Numbered from the stretch's first letter, positions 25,096 through 37,148 are shown. The stretch: 64,000 bases of DNA from Macrobrachium rosenbergii (GCF_040412425.1 NC_089766.1:47947297-48011296), one strand, 5' to 3'. Numbers and translations are program-made. The notes: a model not told the origin generated them from the letters alone.

Positions 25096-25277
25096 GAAAC
25101 AGTTATGTTTGGGTAGGTATATTTAAAAATAAAGCTCTGCAGAGAGCTTTTGGGAACCTGTTCGATTCCCCTTGTCCATTGAACAGATTGGAAAGGAGAA
25201 TTGAACAGATTCCAGAGAGCTCTCTGCAGAGATTTATTTTTAAATATACCTACCCATACATAACTGAGGATTGGTTT
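25096..25277. repeat. Hairpin repeat with about 55-bp arms
   Basis: The left arm (gggtaggtatatttaaaaat, then ctctgcagagagct) is answered by the right arm (agctctctgcagagatttat, then taaatatacctaccc). Related copies lie at 38539-38910. A minus-strand reading frame crosses it (25065-25541) but matches no family I know. Confidence 0.65.
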
Positions 25278-25469
25278 CTCCAATATCTTCATTGTGAGTA
25301 AGGTTACTCTATCTGTAGGGGAACCATAAATCCTAGCTACTTTTCTCCCAGTAGCTGGTCCAAGGATTGGATAAACGAATGACGCTGAGGGCAGCCTATA
25401 ATGTTGTTCAAGGATCGCCAAAACCATGTTTAATGCAGATAAGCATCCCAATACTACCCTCAAATGGAA

Positions 25470-25985
25470 AACTGTAATATCTGCAAAATTTTCGACATTG
25501 AGATATGCCACCTGTTTGGCTCGTGAAACACTAATACACAACTTACTGCAGTTTCAGAATGACTCTTCAGTTCTTTCCATGAGTGTTTAGGGGTCCCATT
25601 TGCAATATCTGCAACATTTTCGAAAGTGAGATATGCCACCTATTGGGTCGTGAAACACTTTTTACTGCAATTTCAGAATGATTCTTCAATGCTTTCCACT
25701 AGTATTTAGGGGGTCCCATTTGCAATATCTGCAAAATTTTCGACACTGAGATATGCCACCTATTGGGGTCGTGAAACACTTAATACACAAGTTACTGCAA
25801 TTTCAAAATGATTCTTCAATGCTTTCCACGAGTATTTAGGGGGTCCCATTTGCAGTATCTGCAAAATTTTCGAAACTGAGATATGCCACCTATTTGGGTC
25901 GTGAAACACGAATACACAAGTTACTGCAGTTTCAGAATGATTCTTCAATGCTTTATTTAGGGGGTCCCATTTTGCAGTATCTTCA
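25470..25985. repeat. Tandem repeat, about 125-130-bp unit, four copies
   Basis: Units share aatatctgcaaaattttcga, gagatatgccacctattggg, gtcgtgaaacac and gggggtcccatttgca. Copies begin near 25472, 25601, 25728 and 25853. No gene is seen. Confidence 0.8.
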
Positions 25986-26339
25986 AAATCAGTAGTAAGG
26001 CAAGGAAGTATCTATCATTTTTCTCAGTTTTGTATTTTTGCATTTACTACAGTCTTCCATTTTAGGGCAGAAAACAAAGCTATCTTTAACGTAGCTGTGT
26101 CTTAGCTGTACCCAACAATCACGACAGCTGTTTGGTCCCATAATTCGAAGAGAGAGACGAACTTTCAGGATTAAGTCTGTGAACAAAGACTCTCTATGAA
26201 AAGTTACTCTCAGTCGTTGATTAGATCAGCTGTTTACAAGTCCTGGCTCTTATCCAGATTATGCAGATTAGGAAATTCATGGCAGGCTGATTGACAAGAC
26301 CACTCAGGTACTGCCGAATGACCATTTACATTAAATTTA

Positions 26340-27020
26340 AATACTGATGCTGAACCATAATGTTGGAATTCTGACAAGGGGACTTTTGGAAATATTTGCT
26401 GTTACTGCTGGTATGAGTTTCTTTGCAAATCTGTGGGTAATTATACTTTTGTTGGGGTTCTAATCTTAAGTAACAGTACTGTTGAAATTACTGATGTTTA
26501 TTGGGTTCAACCATTAAAGTTCAATTAAAATACTTGTGCTGAATCATAATGTTGGAATTCTGACAAGAGACTTTTGGAAATTTATGCTGTAACTGATGAG
26601 TAAGTATACCTTAGTTTTACCAGACCACTGAGCTGATTAACAGCTCTCCTAGGGCTGGCCCGGAGGATTAGACTTACTTAACGTGGCTAAGAACCAACTG
26701 GTTACTTAGCAATGGGACCTACAGCTTATTGTGGAATCCGAGCCACATTATAGCGACAAATGAATTTCTATCACCAGAAATAAATTCCTCTAACTCTTCA
26801 ATAGCCGGCCGGAGAGTCGAACTCGGGCCTAGCGAGTGCTAGGCCACAACTCTACCGACTCGCCCAACGAAGGGCCTGCTGAAACTGATGGCATTAGTTG
26901 CTGTGCAATCCTGCCAGTATCAATCCCTTGTGGGTAATTACACTTATGTTGGGGTTCTCTTATTGTTTAGGAATAATATTGTCGAAATTACTCATGTTTA
27001 TTGGGTTCAACGACTTTGGG
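26340..27020. repeat. Duplicated roughly 230-bp unit, second copy split by a SINE
   Basis: The blocks aatgttggaattctgacaag, gtgggtaatta and gtttattgggttcaac each occur twice. The second copy is interrupted at 26599 by the C-SINE. Confidence 0.7.
26599..26882 (-). mobile_element. C-SINE, full length with 8-bp target duplication
   Basis: tRNA-derived SINE in reverse: tail (gtatacctta) first, then the conserved centre (ctagggctggcccggaggat) and the tRNA-like head with B-box complement (gagagtcgaactcgggcc). The duplication aactgatg flanks it at 26591-26598 and 26883-26890. Confidence 0.85.
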
Positions 27021-27299
27021 TAACTTTTCTGAATTGTAAGCGTTTTGCTAGGAATGAGTAATAATTTGTTAGAAGTGAAAAAGAGGTCTTGAGGTCTACT
27101 GCAAAGCATTTTTAGTCAGTTATTGCAAGACGTATCTAGCCATTAACAATACCAAGTATGATTGTAAACAATTAAGTGGAAGATCCCGTGAATTTTAAGT
27201 AATGACAGTATTCTGAAGGATTAAGATAAGATATCATAGAATCCTCTTGAAAAGAATCTCACTATGTTTCCCTCACCCAAATTTCTTGATTCGTGCTAA

Positions 27300-27323
27300 T
27301 CTAACCTAACCTAACCTAACCTA
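27300..27323. repeat. Interstitial (CCTAA)n block
   Basis: About four and a half ctaac units, the complement of the arthropod telomere repeat TTAGG. It is short, so it is an internal block rather than a chromosome end. Confidence 0.7.
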
Positions 27324-27462
27324 GGGCTGTGGCAAAAAAACCGGGGCTGGTGCAATACTAGCGTAAATCTCAGGAATTTGCGTCAGGGGCAGCATTTTCC
27401 CATCAGAATTTTTGGAAAGGCGAGCGATTCGCAGACGGAGATTCATTGAATATTCTACGTGG

Positions 27463-27497
27463 GTGGGAGCAGGGAGGGGGTAGGAAGGGGGGGGCGC
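27463..27497 (+). other. G-rich run with G-quadruplex potential
   Basis: gggtgggagcagggaggggg satisfies four G3 tracts with loops of one to four bases, and an eight-G run follows. Confidence 0.6.
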
Positions 27498-27624
27498 TGG
27501 TGTGGTTTGAGTTAATAATCTCTCAAATGAAGAGTGCTTTTGTCATATTTTATCCAAAAGCCTTTGTCTTCCAGAATGCTGAACGATATTGAAAAGGGCC
27601 TGACTTTTCTGTTTCAGTAATCTT

Positions 27625-27649
27625 TACACACACACACACACACACACAC

Positions 27650-27706
<57 letters not shown>

Positions 27707-27824
27707 GTATATGTACAGACATATTTATTTATTCATTCATTCATTCATTTATTTATTTATTTCATAAAACTTAAATTTATGTTCATAAGCACTAATCTGT
27801 CTACATGTCTAATCTCTCTCTCCC

Positions 27825-27872
<48 letters not shown>
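27625..27872. repeat. (CA)n-(TA)n and (CT)n microsatellites
   Basis: CA at 27625-27650, TA at 27655-27703, attcattcattc and atttatttattt tracts, then CT at 27817-27872. No gene is seen from 27873 to 28270. Confidence 0.9.
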
Positions 27873-27875
<3 letters not shown>

Positions 27876-28274
27876 CGCTTATGAACATAAATCAAAGCTT
27901 AACGATATTACTCTAATTTTGAGGACCCATTTTCCAACGCCAGGGCACCATTTCTCGCAGGTGTCCGAACGTGACGAGTGGAATCTATGTATAATAGCGT
28001 TTATCCTTCATATTTCCATTAGCTTTCACAGAACCTTTGCCTTAATGGGATCGAAATAAGAGCCCGGGTGTATTCAAAGGGTAAATCACCTGGTGAGAAT
28101 TATTTTTTTTTTTGTGGTGGATTTTAATTTTAATGGTGTTAATTATAGTACCCAAGCCACGCGAGGCAATATTTTAACGTAAATGATTATGTAACTACCC
28201 GAGGTTGTGTTGGAAATTCAGGTCTGGTCTTTGAGGATTTTAGGCAGAGCTTCGTCCGGTACCCCTTTACCCTG

Positions 28275-28480
28275 CAACCCCTTTCGTTCCTTTTACTCTA
28301 CCCCTTTCATATTCTCTTTCTTCCACCTTACTCAACCCTCTCCTAACAGTTGATTTCTAGTGCAACTGCTTTGAATTTTCCTCCCGTTGCACCTTTTAAA
28401 CTTTTACTGTCAGTTTCCGTTTCAGCGCTGAATGACCTCGTAGGGCCCAGTGCTTGGCCTTTGGACTAATTTCTATATTC
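28275..28480 (+). mobile_element. PT retroposon, head truncated
   Basis: Begins at gcaacccctttcgttccttt and ends tttctatattcagtc. The hairpin head is missing. Confidence 0.75.
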
Positions 28481-28489
28481 AGTCTATAT

Positions 28490-28801
28490 CCCTGTACTTG
28501 TGGAATAGCCTCCCTACTGAAGATGTGCAATTGGAACTTCTTCTTCTTCAGAAGTTCAAGCGAAGTTGCGATGCATTTGGTACCCTAATACTATTCTTCT
28601 TGCATTTTAATACATTTTTATCTATTTATCTATTTATTATTTATTTTTTTTTTTTAATAAGTGGGATTTCTTCTTTCTGTATTTCCCTTTACTTCCTCTT
28701 ACTTCTTCCTAATGAACACCTTAATATTCTTTGGAAGCTTCTTGAATTTCAAGTCAGTGGCCCCTTTGGTGGGCTTGTTCCATATGAATAGGGTTCATCT
28801 T

Positions 28802-28872
<71 letters not shown>

Positions 28873-28874
28873 GT

Positions 28875-28912
<38 letters not shown>

Positions 28913-28915
28913 TAG
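28490..28915 (+). mobile_element. LINE-T 3' end with ORF2 C-terminus and (TAA)n
   Basis: The frame LWNSLPTEDVQLELLLLQKF followed by KRSCDAF is the ORF2 end. The 3' UTR, shared tail and about 100 bases of TAA follow, interrupted once by gttta. Nothing recognisable lies from 28916 to 29355. Confidence 0.75.
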
Positions 28916-29351
28916 AACCAGTCCATAATTTCAGTGGCCTTTAGAATCAAGAGTAGTTTACTAAAGGAAAAAATTAAGAGCCTACAAAAAAAGCTCCCTA
29001 ATTTTGTTACTAATCAGTAAATTCTCCATACCATATATATAAAGAAACCTCTAAATACCTTTTCCGCCCTCGCCAGCAGAGCGGATCTTTCAAAATCGAC
29101 CAATTCACAGCAACATGTGTTACAGTTATAATGGCATTCTCGTCCGCTAGCATATGTGCAGTTTGCCGGACGGCCATTGGCTTTTGTGTGGAAACAAATG
29201 CGAGTTAATCGATTTTTTGTTGCGTGCTTATTATTTCACGTATTTTTCCGTCTGATTTTTGGTTCTTCCAACGTAATGACAGTGACAGGGGTGGCTGCCG
29301 GTTCCAACCTCATACTGATAGAGTAGCGAGGTATAGAGAATGGTATAATGG

Positions 29352-29358
<7 letters not shown>

Positions 29359-29425
<67 letters not shown>

Positions 29426-29610
29426 TTATACACGTGTGATTTTTTATATTCACAGATATTAAGCCACAAATATCATCTGATATCGCATTCCCTGTATCTT
29501 GGGATAACTTACACCAGGTGGAATTATAATTGCTAAGTGTTCTTGCTCCTTCTATCAAGGTCACTGTCTATTAAGCTGATATGTATGTGTATGGCCTAGT
29601 ATCTATATGA

Positions 29611-29697
<87 letters not shown>

Positions 29698-29698
29698 G
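29359..29698. repeat. (AT)n microsatellites
   Basis: AT at 29359-29421 and 29617-29674, the second passing into (ATA)n. The sequence between them is unique-looking with no gene. Confidence 0.9.
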
Positions 29699-29809
29699 AA
29701 AAAGGGATGGCCAATTTGAAACAAATGATCCATAGACTCAGTGTCTTGCAGAGTACCGCAGGGTAAGACTATTGGCCCTCACGGTTTTTAGGCATTTTAC
29801 CGAAACGTT

Positions 29810-29935
29810 CTTTCCACCTCTCTAACAAATATTTCAAAGTGCAACTGCGAGGTCTTCTTCCTGTTACGCCTTTCTAACCTTTCTACCCTCGTAGGTGCGG
29901 GCGCTACGCCTTTGGTCTAAATTCTGTATTCCAAT
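29810..29935 (+). mobile_element. PT retroposon fragment
   Basis: Only the 3' half remains, with an internal deletion before ggtgcgggcgctacgccttt. Confidence 0.6.
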
Positions 29936-30091
29936 TACACTCCAGCCACGTTTCGTTAGTTACCGAAATATTTTCGGAGTCGGGTTTGATTGGTGATTTT
30001 TGAGGTCTCATTTAACGACAGAAGTGTAGGAATGACCGTCGGGAATCACACCTGAATAAATGGATTTGATAGATATAAATCAAGAAAAAGA

Positions 30092-30126
<35 letters not shown>

Positions 30127-30153
30127 ATGAGTTTAAAACTATGATGATTAAAT

Positions 30154-30155
<2 letters not shown>

Positions 30156-30222
<67 letters not shown>
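30156..30222. repeat. (CT)n microsatellite
   Basis: About 33 CT units, preceded at 30089-30128 by (AAAT)n. Confidence 0.95.
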
Positions 30223-30225
<3 letters not shown>

Positions 30226-30414
30226 AAAGTTCATGTACTCTTTCAGTTTTTCATAAGCCCCAGATACTACAACAGTAACTTAGTTGTGTTTGTAATGATG
30301 AAATCTTTTAGGCTAATATTTATGATCAGAATTATTAAAAAAAATTTTGTCATAACTCACAGATGTTTTAGATTTAGGCCAAAAAAATCTTGATCAGAAT
30401 TAAATTACATTTTG

Positions 30415-31027
30415 AGTTTTCCGTAAAAGAAAACTATTATAGAGAAGGCTATTTGTCCGTCCGTCCGCAATTTTTCTGTCCGCCCTCAGATCTTAAAAAC
30501 TACTGAGGCTAGAGGGCTGCAAATTGGTATGTTGATCGGTCACCCTCCAATCACCAAACATACCAAATTGCAGCCCTCTAGCGTCCTCAGTAGTTTTTAT
30601 TTTACTTAAGGTGCCAACAACACAGGCCACCACCGGGCCGTGGCTGAAATTTTCAAGGGTCGCTGCTGAAAGTTTCATGCGCCGCGACTGAGAGTTTTAT
30701 GGGCCGTGGCTGAGAGTTTCATGGGCCGTGGCTGAGAGTTTCATGGGCTGCGGCTGAGAGTTTCATGGGCAAAGATGAGAGTTTTATGAGCCGCGGCTAA
30801 GAGATTCGTGGGCCGTGGCTGAGAGTTTCATGGGCCGTGCCTGAGAGTTTCATAGGCCTCGGCTTATAGTTTCACGAGCCTCGGCTGAGAGTTTCATGGG
30901 CCGTGACCGTGACTGAGAGCTTCATGGGCCGTAGCTGGGAGTGTAACGGGCCGCGGCTGAGAGTTTCATACAGCATCATACGCTGTACAGAAAACTCAAT
31001 TGCGCCGAAGAATCTTCGGCTCATTTT
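30415..31027 (+). mobile_element. HP element with expanded internal array
   Basis: Head, hairpin core and terminal stem are present, but the single gagagtttcatgggccgtgg motif is expanded to about 14 units (30640-30970), taking the element from about 390 to about 610 bases. Confidence 0.8.
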
Positions 31028-31338
31028 TCATTCGTTTTGATAACCTACAGATGTTTTACAACGAGATTATTGGTAAAAATATTTCCCGGCATTGCAGTCC
31101 ACGTAATTAGTCATGCCCTGTTATCAGCCATAAGTGATCATTTTCGAGCCGTTATCAAATGATTGCTCGAAAAATTTCATCTGATTTCCATAGAACCGAT
31201 GGAGCACCGTCCAATTTATCATTGACCTTGTAAATGTCTGTAAATTCGGCGTGATGTGTTTTTCTACGCAGAAACACTAGTTGCATTTCCGTGTTGCCAG
31301 GAATTTTCAGGTATTTAATATATTTAATATACGAGTAT

Positions 31339-31339
<1 letters not shown>

Positions 31340-31405
<66 letters not shown>

Positions 31406-31588
31406 CTACAGGCCACTTTTTACTAGATAGGTATGTAATTTTAATAACCACAACTCTTAAATTCTCGATCCGCATGTTTGCATGCAATGGTGATTTGTAT
31501 ACATTTTATTTTTTGTGTGTATATTTTTACTTGAAAGCTTCATTCATACGTCATTGACGTTGTATTTATATATACTTTTACTTTTGTA

Positions 31589-31656
<68 letters not shown>
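31340..31656. repeat. (GA)n and (AT)n microsatellites
   Basis: GA at 31340-31401 and AT at 31592-31656. No gene is recognised from 31028 to 32090. Confidence 0.9.
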
Positions 31657-31660
<4 letters not shown>

Positions 31661-32097
31661 TTTAAATTGTCTAATTCCAGCCATCTTAGTGTCATCGTTT
31701 GTAAAGTAATATGAATAAAACCACACTTTACGTTTTGTTATCATTCCGTTTCTTATTTGCAATTATGGATACCGCCTTCGTAAGGCACCAATTATTTATG
31801 TTACAATTCTGGCACGCTTAATTTTCCCAGTATTGCACATTGCACAAAAGTTTCATCATTGATGCATTTCTCTTCATTCGCCATCAACTCCACAAATCGC
31901 TCGGACGAGACACGTTTAGGCACCTAAACTCGAAGTGACATGATTCCGCCACACCTGTGCCATATCGCGTATGCTTATTTACGACGGCTCTTGATCGGTT
32001 ATTAACTCCGATTATATAAAATCCCTTTTGAAATTAATGGATTCGTGACGTAGGCGATACAGGTGATTTTACACGACCGGAGGAATCGCGCGTTCAT

Positions 32098-32136
32098 TAT
32101 TTATAGCGAGGGTCTCTTCCCGGCCTCTTCAGACAA
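32098..32136 (+). promoter_or_regulatory. Possible TATA/initiator core promoter
   Basis: tatttatag at 32098-32106 lies about 30 bases before tcagac (32129-32134), which resembles the arthropod initiator TCAGTY with A+1 at 32131. The spacing suits a TATA promoter. This is the best candidate start for the downstream PKHD1L1-like gene, but transcript evidence is lacking. Confidence 0.3.
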
Positions 32137-32154
32137 GGCCCTGTCCTCGCAGCG
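32131..32154 (+). other. Possible non-coding first exon
   Basis: A short putative 5' UTR exon ending cgcagcg before a perfect donor gtaagt at 32155. It would splice over 5.9 kb to the acceptor at 38099-38100. It is an inference from the promoter-like motif and the donor only. Confidence 0.3.
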
Positions 32155-32206
32155 GTAAGTACTTCTTCCAGCGGTGGTGTGGTTTCGCGCGCTTTTATTT
32201 AAAGAC

Positions 32207-32567
32207 GTGCAACGGTTTCCCGCGTTTTTTGGACTTTTCATTCGAATGTAGCCGTATATTTTATTCCCCGTGTCAGATGTGGGGTGGGACTTTGGAAGGC
32301 TTTTAATGTTCTAGATTCGACGCAGACTTCGCGTTTCCACCGTGCTGGGTATGGGTTACAAAAATGACAGATTTTTGTTTTTACACGATCAGCTTTCCCG
32401 CGTTTTTTGGACTTAGGTTTTCATTCGGACTTAACTGTGCTGTTACAGTATATTCCCCGTGTCAGATGTGGACTTAGACTTTGGAAGGCATTTAATGTTC
32501 TAGATTCGACGCAGACTTCGCGTTTCCACCATGCTGAATATGGATTACAAAATTGAAAGACTTAGTT
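32207..32567. repeat. Tandem duplication just inside putative intron
   Basis: Two roughly 165-180-bp copies (32207-32370 and 32388-32567) share tttcccgcgttttttggact, ccccgtgtcagatgtg and ctagattcgacgcagacttc. They lie within 60-420 bases of the putative first exon. Confidence 0.75.
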
Positions 32568-32866
32568 AACATTGGATATCACGCAAAATCAACCGCATAT
32601 TTCTCATGTAGGATATTGAATTAGTTAGCCTTAGACACAATATGATGGGCTTTGACGCAGCTGACGTATGTTCCTTATGGAATACTGACTACGTTTATTG
32701 ACGGTTTAGTTAATACTTTGAAATTTGACGTAGTTTCAACTTCATGTAATCTTGTCGAATGTGGACTATGTCTGTTGAAGAGAGAACTATAATTCTGGAT
32801 TCATATTCCATATATTTTGAAGGGTGGAATCGCAAGAGTGTTCGCCACGTGTCAAATATAGTTTTT

Positions 32867-33240
32867 AGTTTTCTGTATAAGAAAACCATTGAGATGGCTT
32901 TGTCTGTCCGTCCGCACTTTTTCTGTCCGCACTTATTTCTTTCCGCCCTCAGTTCTTAAAAACTACTGAGGCTAGAGGGCTGCAAATTGGTGTGTTGATC
33001 ATCCACCCCCTAATCATCAAACATACCAAATTGCAGCCCTCTAGCCTCGGCAGTTTTTATTTTATTAAAGGTTAAAGTTTGCCATGATAGTGCTTCTGGC
33101 AACGATATAGGATAGGCCACCACTGTGCCGTGGTTAAAGTTTCTTGGGTTGCGGCTCATACAGCATTGTAACGAGACCACCGAAAGATAGATCTGTTTTC
33201 GGTGGATTTGATTATACGCTGTACAGAAACCTCGATTGCG
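32867..33240 (+). mobile_element. HP foldback element
   Basis: agttttctgtataagaaaac head, hairpin core and tacagaaacct end. The terminal stem is cut short. Confidence 0.8.
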
Positions 33241-33670
33241 CTTCGTAGACTCAAACTATTTGCAAGTGTATTTGGCCACAGTTATGAGTTGCAAAGATGG
33301 ACGCTATGGTGAATGTTGTGTGATATTTTTCTTATTCATTCAATATTGAGCCTCTTCCACTAACGGGGCCTGTTTCCCGAAATTAGAAAAAATAGCAACC
33401 ACTGCCCCATTCACAGTTTATGGCTGAATCCCGGTTGGATTTCTTGTGCTGAGAACTTTGACATTTGCTGTTCAATACACTTTTCAAAAAAGCTCGTGAG
33501 CAGCACGTCAAAACCCCCTTATGCACACTGTGGTATTCACTTTTGTCTTGTACACACTGACACTTACACAGAAGTGCATACTCACTTCAAGTACTGCCGA
33601 ATCGTTCACTTTTTCCGCCAGTCCTCCTTTAAATCACCAGACTGTTTCAGGACTAACTTTTTTCACCACT

Positions 33671-33673
<3 letters not shown>

Positions 33674-33737
<64 letters not shown>
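33674..33737. repeat. (AT)n microsatellite
   Basis: About 32 AT units in the putative first intron. The flanking sequence 33241-33673 is unremarkable. Confidence 0.95.
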
Positions 33738-33741
<4 letters not shown>

Positions 33742-33871
33742 TATTTATTTGTTTATATATTATATACACAGTATACATGTGTAATATTTGTAAATATTTG
33801 CTGTTAGATTGCAAACCACTGTGCAAGAGTTGAATACATTTCAAATATGCGTCTGTGATTTCTTTCAAATG

Positions 33872-33936
33872 AACATTGTATTCTTAGGAGGCTTGAATAG
33901 GTTTATCTTCTGAATAATAATAATAATAGTAATAAT
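33872..33936 (+). mobile_element. Decayed LINE-T/T-SINE tail
   Basis: Only aatgaacattgtattctt and gaataggtttatcttctga remain before a short (TAA)n. Confidence 0.5.
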
Positions 33937-33987
33937 AAGTTTATTGAAGTTCCTTTCATCCAGTAATTTCAGATACGTTTCATTACT

Positions 33988-34235
33988 AAAGGTTCTTTGC
34001 AGCGTCCCTTCTTAAGGCCCCTAGCTGCAACTCCTGTGACAGCTTTTACTGTACCTCCATTCATATTCTCTTTCTTCCATCTTGCTATCCACCCTCTCCT
34101 AACAATTATTTCAAAGTGCAACTGCAAAAGATTTCCCTCCTGTTACACCTTTCAAACCTACCTACTCTCAATTTCCTTTCCAGTGCTGAATGACCTCACA
34201 GGTCCCAGTGCTGGGCCTTTGGCCTAAACCGTATA
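33988..34235 (+). mobile_element. PT retroposon, head truncated
   Basis: Begins ggttctttgcagcgtccctt and ends aaaccgtatattcca. Confidence 0.8.
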
Positions 34236-34364
34236 TTCCATTTTCCATTCTATTCCGTAACGGGGAACAATATTCAGTACAAACGCCGAATATGTTTCTG
34301 CTTTTCAAACAGGAATTTGCAGTCAGTTAATTTCTAGGGCGAGCCACATATGTCTACTGTAGAT

Positions 34365-34733
34365 CAGTGATTCTGAACGTTTTTTGACCCAGGTACCCTT
34401 TCACCATATGTCAGAGTGTCATTTCCCCCTTTCACCATATGTCAGAGTGTCACTCCCCGCCCCCTTTCACAATATGTCAGAGTGTCACTCCCACTCCCAC
34501 CCCCCTTATCAAAATTGTCTGCCTCAAAAGGTACATTCCAGATAATATGCAACAAAATATACTAACATAAACACACAAGCCAGCGGCGAGAAAGCCGAGT
34601 GTGACCTCTCAGTAGCGCGGACCGATGCACGCTGCGTTTTGTGTGGTCCTAGAGCCAGTTTGAGCCTGCCAGTCTGTGGTCACAATCCCCCCCCCCCACT
34701 AACTGATATTCCCACACTGGTTGAGAACCACTG
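34365..34733. mobile_element. hAT-like non-autonomous element
   Basis: The left end cagtgattctgaacg and the right end (ctggttgagaaccactg on plus) are inverted repeats of the CAGTGGTTCTCAA type. A three-fold tandem of ttcaccatatgtcagagtgt sits at 34400-34495. The flanking 8-mers (ctgtagat and gtctgcag) are at best decayed duplications. Confidence 0.5.
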
Positions 34734-34844
34734 GTCTGCAGAATACAAGCAGTAGTGGATGTAGGACACAATCCTGAGGAACACCAGAGATTACATTGAC
34801 ATTTCTTCAGAACAGGGAGACAGATTGATAGAATATGTAGGATT

Positions 34845-35140
34845 GAAGCCAAGACCAAGCGCTGGGACCTATGAGGTCATTCAGCGCTGAAACGGAATTT
34901 GACAGTAAAAAAGTTTGAAAGGTGTAACTGGCAGGAAAACCTCGCAGTTGCACCATGAACCAATTGTTAGGAGAGGGTGAAAAGAAAGATGGAAGGAAGA
35001 GAATATGAACGGAGGTACAGTAAAAGGAATGAAAGGGATTGTAGCAGCTAGGGGTCTAAGGAAGGGACGCTGCAAAGAACCTTAAATAATGCCTACAGTG
35101 CACCGCGTGAGGTGCAGTGACGGCACTATTCCCTACGGAG
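34845..35140 (-). mobile_element. PT retroposon copy
   Basis: Reverse copy from gccaagaccaagcgctggga to the hairpin head and tattccctacgga. It is the only reverse PT copy in the putative transcription unit. Confidence 0.8.
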
Positions 35141-35611
35141 TGTGGGGGAAGACAGATTTGTCAGTCATGATACGCGTATTGTCCGCGTTTGATGTGACGT
35201 CACGAATGTAAATGGCAGTTGGCTCTTGGCTTGAAATGAGTTTATAAGTTTTTTTTTTTTTTAATAAACTAGCGACATGATCTCGATTTAGCGGTTTATT
35301 CCTGCCTGGTAGTATGTTCAGGTATAAGGATTTTAAAAATGTACTATTCTTTGTGCTTATTTTGTGTGTGTGTGTGGATACTTAGTTAAAATCGAGAAGT
35401 CAAGAGGTCAAATGCGGTTTCTAGAAGGCGCCCATTTATATATAATTATATATATATATACATATATTTATCCTGTATATACATACATAATATATATATA
35501 TGTGTGTAAATACTTTTATATTTCTTCAGTCTGCTAAGTAAAGGACGACAGTCGAAAGTATGCAGCACTCAAGTGTTTCTCTTTCCTTCGTGGATTATAT
35601 ATGCGTATGTG

Positions 35612-35617
<6 letters not shown>

Positions 35618-35690
<73 letters not shown>
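35618..35690. repeat. (AT)n microsatellite
   Basis: AT array bounded by gtatgtgtatg and acatat variants. Nothing recognisable lies from 35141 to 35617. Confidence 0.9.
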
Positions 35691-35693
<3 letters not shown>

Positions 35694-35925
35694 AAACTGT
35701 GTGTGTGTGTTTTGAGAACATACATACCTTCTTCAACATTTTATAATTAAATGAAATTATAAAATCCACGCGCGCATATAATCAAAATACATAATGTCGC
35801 CATGATTTTAATGATTTCAGATTAAATACACTGGGATTTTTTTTAAATGTGTAAGTTGAATATTCTCGAATATGTGATATTCCGTTTTGATTTATGGGCA
35901 AGGAAACACTTGCCTGCCAGATGCG

Positions 35926-36330
35926 CAATGAGAGAGAGAGAGAGAGAGATTTGTACCTTAAACTTATCTGCCGAGAGAGAGAGAGAGAGAGAAAGTTTGT
36001 ACCTCGAACTAGTGTAGAGAGAGAGAGAGAGATTTGTATCTTAAACTTATCTGCCGAGAGAGAAAGTTTGTACCTCGAACTACCGTAGAGAGAAAGAGAG
36101 AGAGATATTTGTACCTTAAACTTATCTGCCGAGAGAGAGAGAGAGAAAGTTTGTACCTCGAACTACTGTAGAGAGAGAGATTTGTACCTTAAACTTATCT
36201 GCCGAGAGAGAAAAAGTTTGTACCTCGAACTACTGAAGAGAGAAAGAGAAAAAGTTTGTACCTCGAACTACTGTAGAGAGAAAGAGAGAGAGAGATTTGT
36301 ACCTTAAACTAGCGTTACAACATCAAAACT
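35926..36330. repeat. Higher-order array of GA tracts and two alternating spacers
   Basis: GA runs are separated alternately by atttgtaccttaaacttatc and aaagtttgtacctcgaacta. The alternation repeats about five times, giving a composite unit near 75-85 bases. Confidence 0.8.
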
Positions 36331-36401
36331 TATCTACGGAGAGAGAGAGAAAGAGAGCCTCTAAAGGATATTCTACTCAAACTCTACACTTTGACTATTT
36401 T

Positions 36402-36743
36402 TAGTTTTCTGCAAAAGAACACGATTATGGAGATGGCTATTTGACTGCCCGTCCGCACTTTTCCTGTCCGCCCTCCTATCTTAAAAACGACTGAGGCTAG
36501 AGGGCTGCAAATTGGGATGTTGATCATCCACCCTCCAATCATCAAACATACCAAATTGTAGCCCTCTAGCCTCAGTAGTTCTGATTTTATTTAAGGTCAA
36601 ATTTAGCTATGATCGTGCGGCTGGCAGCGCAACAATACAGGCCACCCCGGCCGGCTGAGAGTTTGATGGGTCGTGGCTGAGAGTTTCGTACAGCATTATA
36701 CGCTATACAGAAAACTCGACTGCGCCGAAGAAACTTTGGCGCA
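36402..36743 (+). mobile_element. HP foldback element
   Basis: agttttctgcaaaagaacac head, hairpin core, tacagaaaact, and terminal stem gcgccgaagaaactttggcg. Confidence 0.8.
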
Positions 36744-37148
36744 TTAATACTTGTTTTCTATGTGGCTGAATAATACTACTAGGAACTTGAAAAAATTCAT
36801 TCATAAAAACTGTCCATTTATATACATTCGTATATATACGAGGTACCCATATAATGATAAATCACATGCACACACTCTTATCAAGCTTTAAAATACTGGA
36901 CCAACAGATATATTTGTACAGGTGTTTCAAAGAGCGCCCACGAGTGATACGGACACACGTGACGCTCAGCGTAATCTTAATTAATCAGAAAATGATTTTA
37001 CATTTTAGTGGCTTTTAATTTTTGTTAGAAACGCCATGTTTTTTTTTTTTTCTTTCTTTCTTTCAAGTTCCAGGGGTTTGTAGAGGAAGTGGTTGATTTT
37101 TATTTCAATTACTGTTTTATAACATTGCTTTGTAATTTTTTTTTTTTT

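Noticed and set aside
25065..25541. A 158-codon minus-strand frame
   Set aside because: Part of it is the arm of a hairpin repeat also seen elsewhere; no recognised family and no splice context. Left as a repeat.
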